DNA of 64,000 bases. Source: Gammaproteobacteria bacterium (GTDB lineage Bacteria > Pseudomonadota > Gammaproteobacteria > Burkholderiales > Thiobacillaceae). The first letter of the stretch is position 1, and each line of letters opens with the position of its first letter. Below are positions 1 to 10,145 of this stretch, in pieces. The stretch lies in assembly GCA_018820765.1 (NCBI GenBank), contig JAHJNN010000001.1:89141-153140 (forward strand), given 5' to 3'. The position numbers were made by a program, and so were the translations under genes. A model generated the notes under the pieces. The model saw only the letters and a program-made list of their open reading frames with translations, did not search any database and was not told where the DNA came from.

Positions 1-56
1 CTGGCGAACCTGGTCGCGGCTGGGATTGAACATGAATGGTGCGGCCTAGCGCTTGC

Positions 57-86
57 TCTCTCCCCCGTTCGGGGGAGGGTTGGGGA
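57..86. repeat. GC-rich palindromic intergenic repeat (CCCTCTCCC type)
   Basis: The arms CTCCCCCG (60-67) and CGGGGGAG (70-77) form an 8-bp hairpin followed by GGTTGGGGA. The same style of element occurs inside hrpA (24487-24530) and upstream of nrdB (59113-59150), so it belongs to a dispersed family. It lies just beyond the 3' end of nth. Confidence 0.6.
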
Positions 87-145
87 TAAACAGCGACTTG
101 CCCGCTTGCGGGCTTAGTCGAATGGTTAGAGGTTCCATCAGAGGG
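84..145 (+). repeat. Dispersed ~60-bp hairpin repeat, copy A
   Basis: The core is a stem GCCCGC/GCGGGC with a TT loop, extended by GACT/AGTC, followed by GAATGGTTAG and a CATCAG end. Near-identical copies lie at 58744-58805 and 59173-59234 in the same orientation. In this copy the terminal CATCAG overlaps the stop codon of nth on the other strand. Confidence 0.75.
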
Positions 146-818
146 AAGCGAAGCCGTTGCTGCGTTTTTTGTTCCCTTCGGGCGCGGACGGGGTCTTGTC
201 CTTGTATTCGCACAGGTCGGCGATGATGCATTCAGGGCATTTCGGCTTCCTCGCCTGGCACACGTAGCGTCCATGCAGGATCAGCCAGTGGTGGGCGTCG
301 ACGCGGAATTCGTCGGGGATGGTTTTCAGCAGCTTCTTTTCCACGTCCAGCACCGTCTTGCCGTGGGCCAGACCGGTGCGGTTGGCGACGCGGAAGATAT
401 GGGTGTCGACCGCCATGGTCGGCTGGCCGAACGCGGTATTCAGGATCACGTTGGCGGTCTTGCGCCCGACGCCCGGCAGCGCCTCGAGCGCGGCGCGCTC
501 GGCCGGCACCTGGCTGCCGTGCAGTTCGATCAGCATGCGGCAGGCGGCAATCAAATGGCGCGCCTTGCTCTTGTAAAGCCCGATGGTCCTGATGAAGTCG
601 GCCAGGCCTTCTTCGCCCAGCGCATGGATGGCCTCGGGGGTGTTGGCCACCGGGAACAGCCGGCGGGTGGCCAGATTCACCCCCTTGTCGGTGGACTGCG
701 CCGACAGCACCACCGCCACCAGCAGCTCGAACGGCGTCGTGTATTCGAGCTCGGTGGTGGGATGCGGATTGACGGCGCGCAGGCGGCTGAAGATTTCGTG
801 GCGCTTGGTGGGGTTCAT
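138..818 (-). CDS. nth: Endonuclease III, base-excision repair glycosylase/AP lyase
   Basis: This 226-residue protein removes oxidised pyrimidines and nicks abasic sites. The helix-hairpin-helix LPGVGRKTANVIL carries catalytic Lys120. Asp138 lies in VDTHIFRV. Four cysteines at 187, 194, 197 and 203 (spacing C-x6-C-x2-C-x5-C) bind the [4Fe-4S] cluster, at the numbering known for the E. coli enzyme. The start overlaps the stop of the small upstream ORF by 4 bases, so it is the last gene of the rsx operon, as in many proteobacteria. A hydrophilic tail of about 15 residues extends past the cluster and ends at a dispersed repeat. Confidence 0.97.
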   Translation of the reverse strand: MNPTKRHEIFSRLRAVNPHPTTELEYTTPFELLVAVVLSAQSTDKGVNLATRRLFPVANTPEAIHALGEEGLADFIRTIGLYKSKARHLIAACRMLIELHGSQVPAERAALEALPGVGRKTANVILNTAFGQPTMAVDTHIFRVANRTGLAHGKTVLDVEKKLLKTIPDEFRVDAHHWLILHGRYVCQARKPKCPECIIADLCEYKDKTPSAPEGNKKRSNGFASL

Positions 819-967
819 TGTTCGGCGAGGCGCTTCTTCAAGGCCTGCTTTTCGGCCTGGCGCCGGGCGCCGGGTGTTTTCTCATGCTCGCCGGCCTTGC
901 GTACCAGCGCCAGCGGCACATAGGGATTGCGCGGCTTCGGCACGCGCCGCTTCAGCGGCGGCTTCAT
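815..967 (-). CDS. Small basic protein of unknown function between rsxE and nth
   Basis: This is a 50-residue ORF starting MKPPLKRRVPKPRNPYV and very rich in Lys and Arg, with no membrane segment. It overlaps both neighbours by ATGA junctions (rsxE stop/its start and its stop/nth start), which strongly suggests translational coupling and a real gene. I recognise only a general similarity to short basic proteins seen next to nth in other betaproteobacteria and assign no function. Confidence 0.65.
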   Translation of the reverse strand: MKPPLKRRVPKPRNPYVPLALVRKAGEHEKTPGARRQAEKQALKKRLAEQ

Positions 968-1641
968 GCCGGCATCGGCGCGGCGGCGTGGACGCGCCGC
1001 TCGGCGCGGGCCTTCTGCCAGTTGTGCGCGGCGATCAACAACCCCAGCGCGATGAAAGCGCCGGGCGGCAGGATGGCGAGCAGAAAGCCCTGGTAATCGG
1101 GCAGCACGTGCAGCACGAATTGCTTCGCCCCTTCGCCGAACACCAGGTCGAGGCCGGACAGCAGCGTGCCCTGGCCGGCGAGTTCGCGCATGGCACCCAG
1201 CACCACCAGCACCAGGGTGAGTCCCAGGCCCATCGCGAAAGCGTCGACCACGCTGTGCAGCGGACGATTCTTGGAAGCGAAGGCATCGGCGCGCGCGAGC
1301 ACGATGCAATTGGTCGTGATGAGTGGAATGAAAATCCCCAGCACCAGATACAGCGGATGCACGAAGGCGTTCATCAGAAGGTCGATCACCGTGACCAGCG
1401 CGGCGATGATGAGCACGAACACCGGGATGCGGATCTCGTGCGGAACGAAATGGCGCACGCTCGACACCGCCCCGCTGGAGGCCGCCATCACCAGCATGGT
1501 CGCCAGTCCCAGCGACAGCGCGTTGACCACGGTGGTGCTGATGGCGAGCAGCGGGCACAGGCCGAGCAGCTGCACCAGACCGGTGTTCTGTTTCGACAGG
1601 CCATTGCTGAAGAGCGTGCGGAACTCCTGCAGGGTCATCAT
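964..1641 (-). CDS. rsxE: Rnf/Rsx electron transport complex subunit E
   Basis: This 225-residue integral membrane subunit has about six hydrophobic helices and the family segment LGLCPLLAISTTVVNALSLG near the N terminus. RsxE pairs with the homologous RsxA in the membrane core of the Rnf complex, which couples NADH and ferredoxin-level electron transfer to ion movement. ITTNCIVL is the half-site motif shared with RsxA. I chose the first Met of MMTLQEF because its ATG overlaps the rsxG stop (ATGA). Confidence 0.96.
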   Translation of the reverse strand: MMTLQEFRTLFSNGLSKQNTGLVQLLGLCPLLAISTTVVNALSLGLATMLVMAASSGAVSSVRHFVPHEIRIPVFVLIIAALVTVIDLLMNAFVHPLYLVLGIFIPLITTNCIVLARADAFASKNRPLHSVVDAFAMGLGLTLVLVVLGAMRELAGQGTLLSGLDLVFGEGAKQFVLHVLPDYQGFLLAILPPGAFIALGLLIAAHNWQKARAERRVHAAAPMPA

Positions 1642-2312
1642 GGGGGCGTCTCCTGGTTGGATGCGACGTCGGCCGGGCCGGTCTCGGCCAGCAGCGCGGC
1701 GCGGTTGCGGGCGAAATAATCGAGTGCCGCGCCGACCGCCTTGACCACTGCGCGCGGGGTGATGGTGGCGCCGGCGCGGGCGTCGAAGCGGCCGCCGTCC
1801 TTGGCGACCCGCCAATATCTGGGCACCGGATTCATGCGCGACTTGCCGACGAACTGCTCGATCCACGGGCTTTTGGCGCGCTCGATGTAATCGCCCAGCC
1901 CCGGGGTTTCGCGGTGTGCGGTGACGCGCACCCCGGTCACGCTGCCGTCGACGTCGATGCCGATCAGCAGGGCGATGTCGCCGCCGTAGCCGTCCGGCGC
2001 GATGGCTTCCAGCACCACGGCGGTGATCGATTCGCCGCGCCGTGCGATCCACATCGCCGAGGGCTGGCGCGTGCCCAGCGACGCGTCCGGCGGCACGCTC
2101 TGCTGGCTGGCGAGCAGGTCGTTGTCATACAGCGCGGGCGGCAGCACCTGGTTCAGCAGCGCCCGCTTTTCGGCCTGCCGGCTACGCTCGATGGTGGGCT
2201 CCGTGCGGGCGAAGGTGAAGCTCAGCAGCGCGGTGGCGACCAGCGCGAAGGCGAACAGGATCACCCCGGTGCGCAGGGCATTGCGGCCGGCGGCCTTGAG
2301 CAGGCTGATCAC
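1638..2312 (-). CDS. rsxG: Rnf/Rsx electron transport complex subunit G (FMN-binding)
   Basis: A 224-residue periplasm-facing subunit with one N-terminal membrane anchor (hydrophobic run near residues 14-32) and an FMN-binding domain. The motif AGATITPRAVV near residue 175 is the S/A-GAT-x-T site whose Thr carries covalent FMN in this family. The start is GTG at 2312, overlapping the rsxD stop as GTGA; no ATG fits the family N terminus. Confidence 0.95.
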   Translation of the reverse strand: MISLLKAAGRNALRTGVILFAFALVATALLSFTFARTEPTIERSRQAEKRALLNQVLPPALYDNDLLASQQSVPPDASLGTRQPSAMWIARRGESITAVVLEAIAPDGYGGDIALLIGIDVDGSVTGVRVTAHRETPGLGDYIERAKSPWIEQFVGKSRMNPVPRYWRVAKDGGRFDARAGATITPRAVVKAVGAALDYFARNRAALLAETGPADVASNQETPP

Positions 2313-3346
2313 GCCGGCGGCTCCTTGCCGCGGCGGGGAGCGACCCCGTAGACGCGCGGCTGGGTCCAGGCGTCGATCAGCGGCACGGCAAGGTTCATCA
2401 GCAGGATCGCGAAGGCCACCCCGTCCGGGTAGCCGCCCCAGGTGCGGATGACGATGGTGAGCAGGCCGGCGCCGAAGCCGAAGATCAGCTTGCCGCGCGG
2501 CGTGGTGGCGCCCGACACCGGGTCGGTGGCGATGAAGAAGGCGCCCAGCATCACCGACGGCGCGAACAGGTGGAACCAGGGCGCGCCGAAGCGGCCGGCG
2601 TCGAAGAAATGCAGGAAGCCGGCGGCCAGCCAGATGCCGGCGAGGAAGGCCAGCGGCACCTGCCAGCTGATGATGCGCAGCGCCCACAGTGCAAGGCCGC
2701 CGAGCAGGAAGGCGCCCGCCAGCCATTCGAAGCCGATGCCGCCATAGTGGCCGAAGATCGGCTGCGTCATGATCTCGTCCACCGTGTACTGCTGCAGCAG
2801 TCCGGTTCGCAGCGCATCCAGCGGGGTGGCCATGGTCACCGCGTCGAGCATGGCCTTCGGCAGGTCGCCGCCGAAAATCACGCTCGCGCTTTGCGCCAGC
2901 GTGAGCGGGGTGGCGGTGAGCGAGAGCGGGCCCGCCCACTGCGTCATCTGCACCGGGAAGGACACGATCAGCACCGCGTAGCCGACCATCGCCGGGTTGA
3001 AAATGTTCTGCCCCAGTCCGCCGTACAGATGCTTGGCCACCACGATGGCGAACAGCGTGCCGGTGACGATCAGCCACCACGGCGCCAGCGTGGGCAGCGA
3101 CAGCGCCAGCAGCCAGGCGGTGACGATGGCGGAGAGATCGGTGAGGAAGGGTTTCGCCGGATAGCCGCGCGCCTTCAGCATCGCTGCTTCGGCCGCCAGC
3201 GCGGTGGCGGTGGCGAGCGACAGCGTGATCAGGATGCCCGGACCGAACAGCCAGACGCTCGCCGCGATGCCGGGGAGCAGCGCGGCCAGCACCCAGGCCA
3301 TGACCTGGGTGACGCTGCTGCGATCAAGAACAAAAGGAGCGGGCAT
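2309..3346 (-). CDS. rsxD: Rnf/Rsx electron transport complex subunit D (FMN-binding)
   Basis: A 345-residue polytopic membrane protein of the NqrB/RnfD family. The segment DPVSGATTPRG holds the Thr expected to carry covalent FMN. Further family stretches include GGLGQNIFNPAMVGYA and GGYPDGVAFAILLMN. It acts in the inner membrane core between RsxC/RsxB and RsxG. Its ATG shares one base with the rsxC stop (TGATG), so it is translationally coupled. Confidence 0.96.
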   Translation of the reverse strand: MPAPFVLDRSSVTQVMAWVLAALLPGIAASVWLFGPGILITLSLATATALAAEAAMLKARGYPAKPFLTDLSAIVTAWLLALSLPTLAPWWLIVTGTLFAIVVAKHLYGGLGQNIFNPAMVGYAVLIVSFPVQMTQWAGPLSLTATPLTLAQSASVIFGGDLPKAMLDAVTMATPLDALRTGLLQQYTVDEIMTQPIFGHYGGIGFEWLAGAFLLGGLALWALRIISWQVPLAFLAGIWLAAGFLHFFDAGRFGAPWFHLFAPSVMLGAFFIATDPVSGATTPRGKLIFGFGAGLLTIVIRTWGGYPDGVAFAILLMNLAVPLIDAWTQPRVYGVAPRRGKEPPA

Positions 3347-5010
3347 CAGGGATTCTCTTCGGGTTCCAGCGGCTGGCGCGCCAGTGCGCGGATTTTAGCC
3401 CGGCGTGCCTCGATTTCCTCGATCTCGTGCTGCTTGTCGGGCGGCAGGTGGTCGACGTTCTTCGGTTCGACCCCGGCCTTTTTCGCCTGCGCGCGCGCCA
3501 GCGCGGCGGCGATCAGCGCCTTCTTGGCGTCGGCGTCGGGGGCGCCCGAAGCCGAGGGATCGGCGGCGAGTTCGGCGCGCTTGGCCTGCGCCTTGGCAGC
3601 GAGCTTCTCGGCCTTTTCCTTTTTCTCGCGCTCCAGCCGGAACTGGCGGAACTCGTGGCGCTCGCGCGCCAGGTCGGATGCGCGCTTCTCTTTCTCGCGT
3701 GCCCAGATTTCGCTCTTGGCATAGCGATAGAAATCGACCAGCGGAATGTGGCTGGGGCAGACGTAGCTGCAGCAGCCGCATTCGATGCAGTCGAACAGGC
3801 TGTATTCCTGCGCGCGGCCGAAGTCGCCCGCCTTGGCGAAGCGGAACAGTTCCTGCGGCTGCAGCACGGCGGGACAGGCGTCGGCGCAGCGGGTGCAGCG
3901 GATGCACGGCAGCGCCTTCGGCAGCGGCGGAAACAGTTCGTTCGACTGCACCAGGATGCAGTTGGTGGCCTTGACCACCGGCACCTCCGGATCGGGCATC
4001 GGCATGCCCATCATCGGCCCACCCATCAGTACGCCGGTGGTGCCCTCGCGGTCGCCCGCGAGGGTGATCAGCGCGTGCATCGGGGTGCCGATCAGCACCT
4101 CGACATTCTGCGGGCGCAGCACGTGGCCGGTGACGGTGACCAGGCGCGAGATCAGCGGTTCGCCATGGTGCACCGCGCGCGCCAGCGCATGGGCGGTGCC
4201 GACGTTGAACACCTGGATGCCGATGTCGGTGGACAGCTTGCCGGACGGAACCTGCTTGCCGGTGAGTGTCTCGATCAGCTGCTTGGCGCCGCCGCCGGGG
4301 TAGATCGCAGGAACCGCGACCACCTCCACCGCGAAATCCAGCTTCGCGGCAGCGGAGCGCATTGAATCCAGCGCCTCGGGCTTGTTGTCCTCGATGCCGA
4401 CCAGGATTTCCGTGCTGCCCAATAAATGCCGCATCACCGCCACGCCCTGCAGGATGTCGTCGGCGTGGGTGCGCATCAGCACGTCGTCGCAGGTGATCCA
4501 CGGCTCGCATTCGCCGCCGTTGACGATCAGCGTGGGGCAGGGGTGGGTCGCGCCGGGGTCGAGCTTGACCGCGCTGGGAAACACCGCGCCGCCGAGGCCG
4601 GCCAGGCCCAGGTCGCGCAGCCGCAGGCGCAGGTCGGCCGGCGTCATCGTGCGGTAGTCGAGCGGGGCGTGGGCGATCCATTCGTCGCGGCCGTCGGTTT
4701 CGATCGTGATGCATTCGTCCGGCAGGCCCGAGGCGTGCGGCACGACGGCGGGGCCGATTGCGCTGACGACGCCGGAACTCGACGCATGCACGGCGGCGGA
4801 GATATAGCCGTCCGCGGCGCCGATCAGCTGGCCTTTCAGCACCCGCTCGCCCACCTCGACCACCGGCTTGGCCGGGGTGCCGATGTGCTGGCGCAGCGGG
4901 ATGACGAGCTTTTTCGGCAGCGGCGCGGCGTGAACCGGGCGCGTGTTCGATTCGGCCTTGTGCCCGGGCGGATGCACCCCACCCTTGAAGCTGAAGAGTG
5001 TGCGGCTCAT
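3346..5010 (-). CDS. rsxC: Rnf/Rsx electron transport complex subunit C (NADH/FMN, 2x[4Fe-4S])
   Basis: A 554-residue peripheral subunit that takes electrons from NADH. The SLBB/NADH-dehydrogenase-like core has [13 protein letters not shown] near residue 140 and NGGECEPW near 165. Two ferredoxin clusters follow: Cys369, 372, 375, 379 and Cys408, 411, 414, 418. The C-terminal ~120 residues are a Lys/Glu/Ala-rich, probably coiled region of the kind seen in gammaproteobacterial RsxC, here without long internal repeats. The start at [11 protein letters not shown] overlaps the rsxB stop by 4 bases. Confidence 0.96.
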   Translation of the reverse strand: MSRTLFSFKGGVHPPGHKAESNTRPVHAAPLPKKLVIPLRQHIGTPAKPVVEVGERVLKGQLIGAADGYISAAVHASSSGVVSAIGPAVVPHASGLPDECITIETDGRDEWIAHAPLDYRTMTPADLRLRLRDLGLAGLGGAVFPSAVKLDPGATHPCPTLIVNGGECEPWITCDDVLMRTHADDILQGVAVMRHLLGSTEILVGIEDNKPEALDSMRSAAAKLDFAVEVVAVPAIYPGGGAKQLIETLTGKQVPSGKLSTDIGIQVFNVGTAHALARAVHHGEPLISRLVTVTGHVLRPQNVEVLIGTPMHALITLAGDREGTTGVLMGGPMMGMPMPDPEVPVVKATNCILVQSNELFPPLPKALPCIRCTRCADACPAVLQPQELFRFAKAGDFGRAQEYSLFDCIECGCCSYVCPSHIPLVDFYRYAKSEIWAREKEKRASDLARERHEFRQFRLEREKKEKAEKLAAKAQAKRAELAADPSASGAPDADAKKALIAAALARAQAKKAGVEPKNVDHLPPDKQHEIEEIEARRAKIRALARQPLEPEENP

Positions 5011-5558
5011 GACACTTTTTTCAGCATCACCACCGGAGCCTTCCATTTCCAGTGCGGCAGATCCTCGGCGATCGGCACCATGGTGATGCAGTCGACCGGG
5101 CAGGGCGGCAGGCACAGTTCGCAGCCGGTGCATTCGGCGGCGATGATGGTGTGCATCTGCTTGGCGGCGCCGGAGATGGCGTCGACCGGGCAGGCCTGGA
5201 TGCACAGGGTGCAGCCGATGCAGGTGTTCTCGTCGATGAAGGCCACCGACTTCGGCTTCGGCGTGCCGTGGGATTCGTCGAGCGCTTTGGGTTCGACGCC
5301 CAGGAGTTCGGCCAGCTTCTTCACCCCCTCCTCGCCGCCCGGCGGACACTGGTTGATGTCGGCCTCGCCCCGGGCGATCGCCTCGGCATAGGGCCGGCAG
5401 CCGGGAAAGCCGCACTGGCCGCACTGCGTCTGCGGCAGGATGGCGTCGATCTTTTCCGCCAGCGGATTGCCTTCCACCTTGAAGCGGATCGCCGACCAGC
5501 CGAGCACCAGGCCGATCACGACCGCGATGGCGACCATCACCCAGATCGCGGTCAGCAT
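5007..5558 (-). CDS. rsxB: Rnf/Rsx electron transport complex subunit B (ferredoxin-like)
   Basis: A 183-residue protein with an N-terminal membrane anchor (residues 3-22), an Fe-S domain with Cys46, 49, 54 and 71, and two [4Fe-4S] motifs at Cys113/116/119/123 and Cys143/146/149/153. It relays electrons within the Rnf complex. I start it at [14 protein letters not shown] longer reading to 5648 would run into the inserted element upstream and place a hydrophilic stretch before the anchor. The 241 bases to rsxA are unusually long for this operon. Confidence 0.95.
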   Translation of the reverse strand: MLTAIWVMVAIAVVIGLVLGWSAIRFKVEGNPLAEKIDAILPQTQCGQCGFPGCRPYAEAIARGEADINQCPPGGEEGVKKLAELLGVEPKALDESHGTPKPKSVAFIDENTCIGCTLCIQACPVDAISGAAKQMHTIIAAECTGCELCLPPCPVDCITMVPIAEDLPHWKWKAPVVMLKKVS

Positions 5559-5802
5559 GATCCTGGAAACCTCGGTTGGGCGTGCCCGATGACGTGTTCG
5601 GGCGTGTGGATGGCGCGAAGCGACAACGCGGCAGGCTGATGCCTGCAAGGCGGAGCGACAAAGCCAGACGCATGTCCGAACGCGTCAGCGGGTGCGTAGC
5701 GGTGCTTGACTGGGCGAGAACAACAATCGAAAGCACAGGCGCTTGTCTTCGTGCGGGCTTTCTTGATCATGATCGAGCGGTCAACCGGGGTTTGCAGGAT
5801 CA
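5558..5802. mobile_element. MITE-like 245-bp element between rsxA and rsxB
   Basis: The ends TGATCCTGGAAACC (5558-5571) and GGTTTGCAGGATCA (5789-5802) are inverted repeats matching at 13 of 14 positions. The element exactly fills the space from the rsxA stop codon to the rsxB start codon. It codes for nothing convincing; the only long reading frame is an extension of the rsx frames. No transposase is present. Calling it mobile is inference from the inverted ends and from its place in an otherwise overlapped operon. Confidence 0.5.
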
Positions 5803-6375
5803 CTTGACCAGCCCGGAGAAGCCCATGAAGGCGAGCGACATCAGGCCGGCGGTGATCATTGCGATGCTGGTGCCCTTGAACGGCGACGGCACGTCACAGG
5901 TATCGAGGCGTTCGCGGATGCCGGCAAACAGGATCAGCACCAGGGTGAATCCGAGCGCCCCGCCGGCGCCGAAAAACAGCGACTCGACGAAGTTGTGCTG
6001 CGCCTGCACGTTGAGCAGCGGAATCCCCAGCACCGCGCAGTTGGTGGTGATGAGCGGCAGATAGATGCCCAGCACCTGGTACAGCACCGGGCTGGTCTTG
6101 TGGATGAACATCTCGGTGAACTGCACGATGCCCGCGATCACCACGATGAAGGACAGCGTGCGCAGATAGAACAGCTCGGTGCCGAGCAGGTATTCGTTGA
6201 TGAGATAGCTCGCGCCGGACGCCAGCGTCAGCACGAAGGTCGTCGCCAGACCCATGCTGATCGATGTTTCCAGTCTTTTCGACACGCCCATGAAGGGGCA
6301 CAGGCCAAGTATCTTGGCCATCACGATGTTGTTCACGAACACCGTGGAAATGAGGATGAGGATGTAGGTTTCCAA
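5800..6375 (-). CDS. rsxA: Rnf/Rsx electron transport complex subunit A
   Basis: A 191-residue six-helix membrane subunit, homologous to RsxE. It shows [19 protein letters not shown] at the N terminus and ITTNCAVLG in the middle, the paired half-motifs whose cysteines are thought to hold an intramembrane Fe-S centre. It is the first gene of the operon rsxA-B-C-D-G-E-(small ORF)-nth. A plausible promoter lies just upstream. Confidence 0.97.
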   Translation of the reverse strand: METYILILISTVFVNNIVMAKILGLCPFMGVSKRLETSISMGLATTFVLTLASGASYLINEYLLGTELFYLRTLSFIVVIAGIVQFTEMFIHKTSPVLYQVLGIYLPLITTNCAVLGIPLLNVQAQHNFVESLFFGAGGALGFTLVLILFAGIRERLDTCDVPSPFKGTSIAMITAGLMSLAFMGFSGLVK

Positions 6376-6400
6376 AATGGGCTATCCGGCGCAATGCGAC

Positions 6401-6430
6401 ATTATCCGCCGCGGAGGGCGGGGGATTCAA
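6401..6430 (-). promoter_or_regulatory. Candidate sigma-70 promoter of the rsx operon
   Basis: On the minus strand TTGAAT (6430-6425) and GATAAT (6406-6401) are separated by 18 bases and sit about 25 bases upstream of the rsxA start. This is a sequence match only; no transcript start is known. Confidence 0.4.
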
Positions 6431-6520
6431 GCTATTGTGGACAGGGGTATTGGGTCACGCTTGCTGCTGAGTCATTTCTACTGGCTTTCATGCATGTTAT
6501 CGAGCAGCGTTGATGAGCCA

Positions 6521-9500
6521 GCTTCAAATCCGAGCCTCGTCGTGAGGCCGGGCGATGCCCGCATGTTCGGCTGGTCTCGTGCCATCGTCTACGTTTCAAT
6601 CCGTGCCCGGCCGTGAGGCCGGGCGATGCTATCGGTAGCAAGCGCGGAAGATTTCACCGATTTGCGTTTCAATCCGCGCCCGGCCGTGAGGCCGGGCGAT
6701 GCGTGAGCCGGGGCGCACAGACCATGACTGAGAAAACGTTTCAATCCGCGCCCGGCCGTGAGGCCGGGCGATGCGACGGGCGAGGACGAGGAAAGCCGCC
6801 ATAACCCGGTTTCAATCCGCGCCCGGCCGTGAGGCCGGGCGATGCGCAGCACGTCGTCCGCCTCGGCGCGGCGGTCGGTGTTTCAATCCGCGCCCGGCCG
6901 TGAGGCCGGGCGATGCCTGTCGTAACTGTAACTCAGGACAGGGCTCATCAGTTTCAATCCGCGCCCGGCCGTGAGGCCGGGCGATGCCGTAGGCCGTGAT
7001 TGCCGGGGATGGGGTGAGGCTGTTTCAATCCGCGCCCGGCCGTGAGGCCGGGCGATGCGCACTCGGACTGAGCCGAGGCGCGGCATCACAGTGGTTTCAA
7101 TCCGCGCCCGGCCGTGAGGCCGGGCGATGCCCGATGCGGGTGTCGCACAGCCGACAGGGCTTGGAGTTTCAATCCGCGCCCGGCCGTGAGGCCGGGCGAT
7201 GCCAGATGCCGGTGTCGCGCAGCCGACCGGACTGGGGGTTTCAATCCGCGCCCGGCCGTGAGGCCGGGCGATGCTCCAGCGTGCCGATGTAGAGCGGGCT
7301 GTGCACCATGTTTCAATCCGCGCCCGGCCGTGAGGCCGGGCGATGCCTGGCGAGGCGGTGGCGGCGGTTCATGTACCAGGGTTTCAATCCGCGCCCGGCC
7401 GTGAGGCCGGGCGATGCCTGCCGATGGCGATCTTGGTGGTGCTGGCCACCGGCTTGTTTCAATCCGCGCCCGGCCGTGAGGCCGGGCGATGCGCACCGCC
7501 TTGCTGGAGATGTGCGCGAGAACATAGAGTTTCAATCCGCGCCCGGCCGTGAGGCCGGGCGATGCAAGGAGAGCAGTGATGCCATTGGCCGCAGGCATGG
7601 GTTTCAATCCGCGCCCGGCCGTGAGGCCGGGCGATGCTGATGCCATAACCGCAACAATTACCCCGGCAGATGTTTCAATCCGCGCCCGGCCGTGAGGCCG
7701 GGCGATGCGAGCAGCTGGCGCTCTACATCAAGGGGATCGTATGTTTCAATCCGCGCCCGGCCGTGAGGCCGGGCGATGCGCCTTCCGTCTTGCGGTGGGG
7801 TCAGGCGGACGTGGTTTCAATCCGCGCCCGGCCGTGAGGCCGGGCGATGCCTGCGTACTGTTGGGCGAGCTGCGGTAGTACGGTTGTTTCAATCCGCGCC
7901 CGGCCGTGAGGCCGGGCGATGCAAGGAGAGCAGTGATGCCATTGGCCGCAGGCATGGGTTTCAATCCGCGCCCGGCCGTGAGGCCGGGCGATGCTCATGG
8001 CAAAACGTTGCCGCTTCTCGGGCCATTGGTTTCAATCCGCGCCCGGCCGTGAGGCCGGGCGATGCATGCAGGCGCACGAGTCGGCCACGAACCGGGCGAT
8101 GTTTCAATCCGCGCCCGGCCGTGAGGCCGGGCGATGCACGACTTCGAAGCCGCCGCCACCCCGGTTGGCGTGTTTCAATCCGCGCCCGGCCGTGAGGCCG
8201 GGCGATGCGCCAGCCGGACAGGTAGCCGGCCATCGCCACCGGGTTTCAATCCGCGCCCGGCCGTGAGGCCGGGCGATGCGCCGGGTCGCCGGCGTGCCAG
8301 ATCCTGATCGCGGCGTTTCAATCCGCGCCCGGCCGTGAGGCCGGGCGATGCGTCTGGAATGTCCTGCTGAGTAGCTGAAATATTAGGTTTCAATCCGCGC
8401 CCGGCCGTGAGGCCGGGCGATGCGCGGCGGCAAGGTTTGCGCTGGAAGGCGTAGCGAGGTTTCAATCCGCGCCCGGCCGTGAGGCCGGGCGATGCATGCC
8501 GCTCCCCTATGAAAACAGCACCAGCGGCGAGTTTCAATCCGCGCCCGGCCGTGAGGCCGGGCGATGCTGATGATGTCGCCCGAGCGCAGCGTCACGCCTG
8601 AGTTTCAATCCGCGCCCGGCCGTGAGGCCGGGCGATGCGATGCAGAAGGCGTTTGACCCAGCGAATCTGACGAAGTTTCAATCCGCGCCCGGCCGTGAGG
8701 CCGGGCGATGCCTCCTGACCTGGGACGCGAGCGCGGCAGCGATGAAGTTTCAATCCGCGCCCGGCCGTGAGGCCGGGCGATGCACTTCAAGGGTGCCTCC
8801 ATTATCGGCGACACGATGTTTCAATCCGCGCCCGGCCGTGAGGCCGGGCGATGCGCACGAAATCGGCCCAGGAAAGATTCATCCGGGCGTTTCAATCCGC
8901 GCCCGGCCGTGAGGCCGGGCGATGCGGCAGCAGCCGCACGACGATAGTGGCGCTCATCAGTTTCAATCCGCGCCCGGCCGTGAGGCCGGGCGATGCGCAG
9001 GCCCGCCTTGGCGATGGTGTCGCGGAAGTCGTTTCAATCCGCGCCCGGCCGTGAGGCCGGGCGATGCCGGCATCGAGCACGCTGGACACGATGGTGTCGG
9101 CGTTTCAATCCGCGCCCGGCCGTGAGGCCGGGCGATGCTGGCGTTGTGTATGGGACCAGTCTCGGGCAAAACGTTTCAATCCGCGCCCGGCCGTGAGGCC
9201 GGGCGATGCCCTGGCGCGTTGTGCTAAAGTGCGCGCCGTGTGACGTTTCAATCCGCGCCCGGCCGTGAGGCCGGGCGATGCGCCGCCGCCAGCCCGCCGG
9301 CAGACAGCGCCAGCTTGTTTCAATCCGCGCCCGGCCGTGAGGCCGGGCGATGCCAAGCCGACGCCATGGCGCGCCAGCAGGCCGAGAGTGTTTCAATCCG
9401 CGCCCGGCCGTGAGGCCGGGCGATGCGCGTTCTGTTTTCCTGGCCGCAGGCGGCCAAATCGTTTCAATCCGCGCCCGGCCGTGAGGCCGGGCGATGCGCA

Positions 9501-10145
9501 GATCGGGCGGCACTGCCCCCTCGCCCGGCATGTTTCAATCCGCGCCCGGCCGTGAGGCCGGGCGATGCGATGGGTACCACCGCCCGCCGAAGCCGAAGCT
9601 GAGGTTTCAATCCGCGCCCGGCCGTGAGGCCGGGCGATGCCTGGTCGATCAGGACATTGGAAACGGTGAGCGTCGCGTTTCAATCCGCGCCCGGCCGTGA
9701 GGCCGGGCGATGCATCCGCTTTCCGGTGAAGGCGTCGGCGAATTCGCGGTTTCAATCCGCGCCCGGCCGTGAGGCCGGGCGATGCCTGATTAAAGCCCAT
9801 CCAGATGAATCTATACTTGACGTTTCAATCCGCGCCCGGCCGTGAGGCCGGGCGATGCTGCCTGAACGGCGCCCCGCACAACTACGAGCGGACGTTTCAA
9901 TCCGCGCCCGGCCGTGAGGCCGGGCGATGCGCACGGGCATGTCAGGCGTGAACGTGGTGTCGCACGCGTTTCAATCCGCGCCCGGCCGTGAGGCCGGGCG
10001 ATGCATCCCTGAGCCGTTTGTCTGGGGCTTTTACGATGGTTTCAATCCGCGCCCGGCCGTGAGGCCGGGCGATGCGCAATCATGCTCGCGTATTCGTACA
10101 TGATTGAGGTTTCAATCCGCGCCCGGCCGTGAGGCCGGGCGATGC
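6521..10145 (-). CRISPR. Type I-C CRISPR array, 51 repeats / 50 spacers
   Basis: Fifty near-identical 37-base repeats run from 6593 to 10145, preceded at 6521-6558 by one degenerate copy. On the plus strand each repeat starts GTTTCAATCC, contains the perfect stem GCCCGGCC/GGCCGGGC with loop GTGA, and ends GATGC. Spacers are 33-38 bases, mostly 34-35. On the minus strand the repeat ends ATTGAAAC, the usual 3' end of I-C repeats, so the array is transcribed leftward from the cas2 side. The decayed repeats at the left (6521 degenerate; 6593 with one change) are at the leader-distal end, as expected. One spacer occurs twice (7566-7600 and 7923-7957). Confidence 0.99.

Noticed and set aside
1..63. 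Tail of a possible plus-strand gene ending at TAG 47-49
   Set aside because: Only 15 codons are visible and another frame is equally open into the repeat; nothing supports either.
5552..5803. 83-residue minus-strand frame between rsxA and rsxB
   Set aside because: It starts inside rsxA, spans the inverted-repeat element and has no ribosome site or recognisable content.
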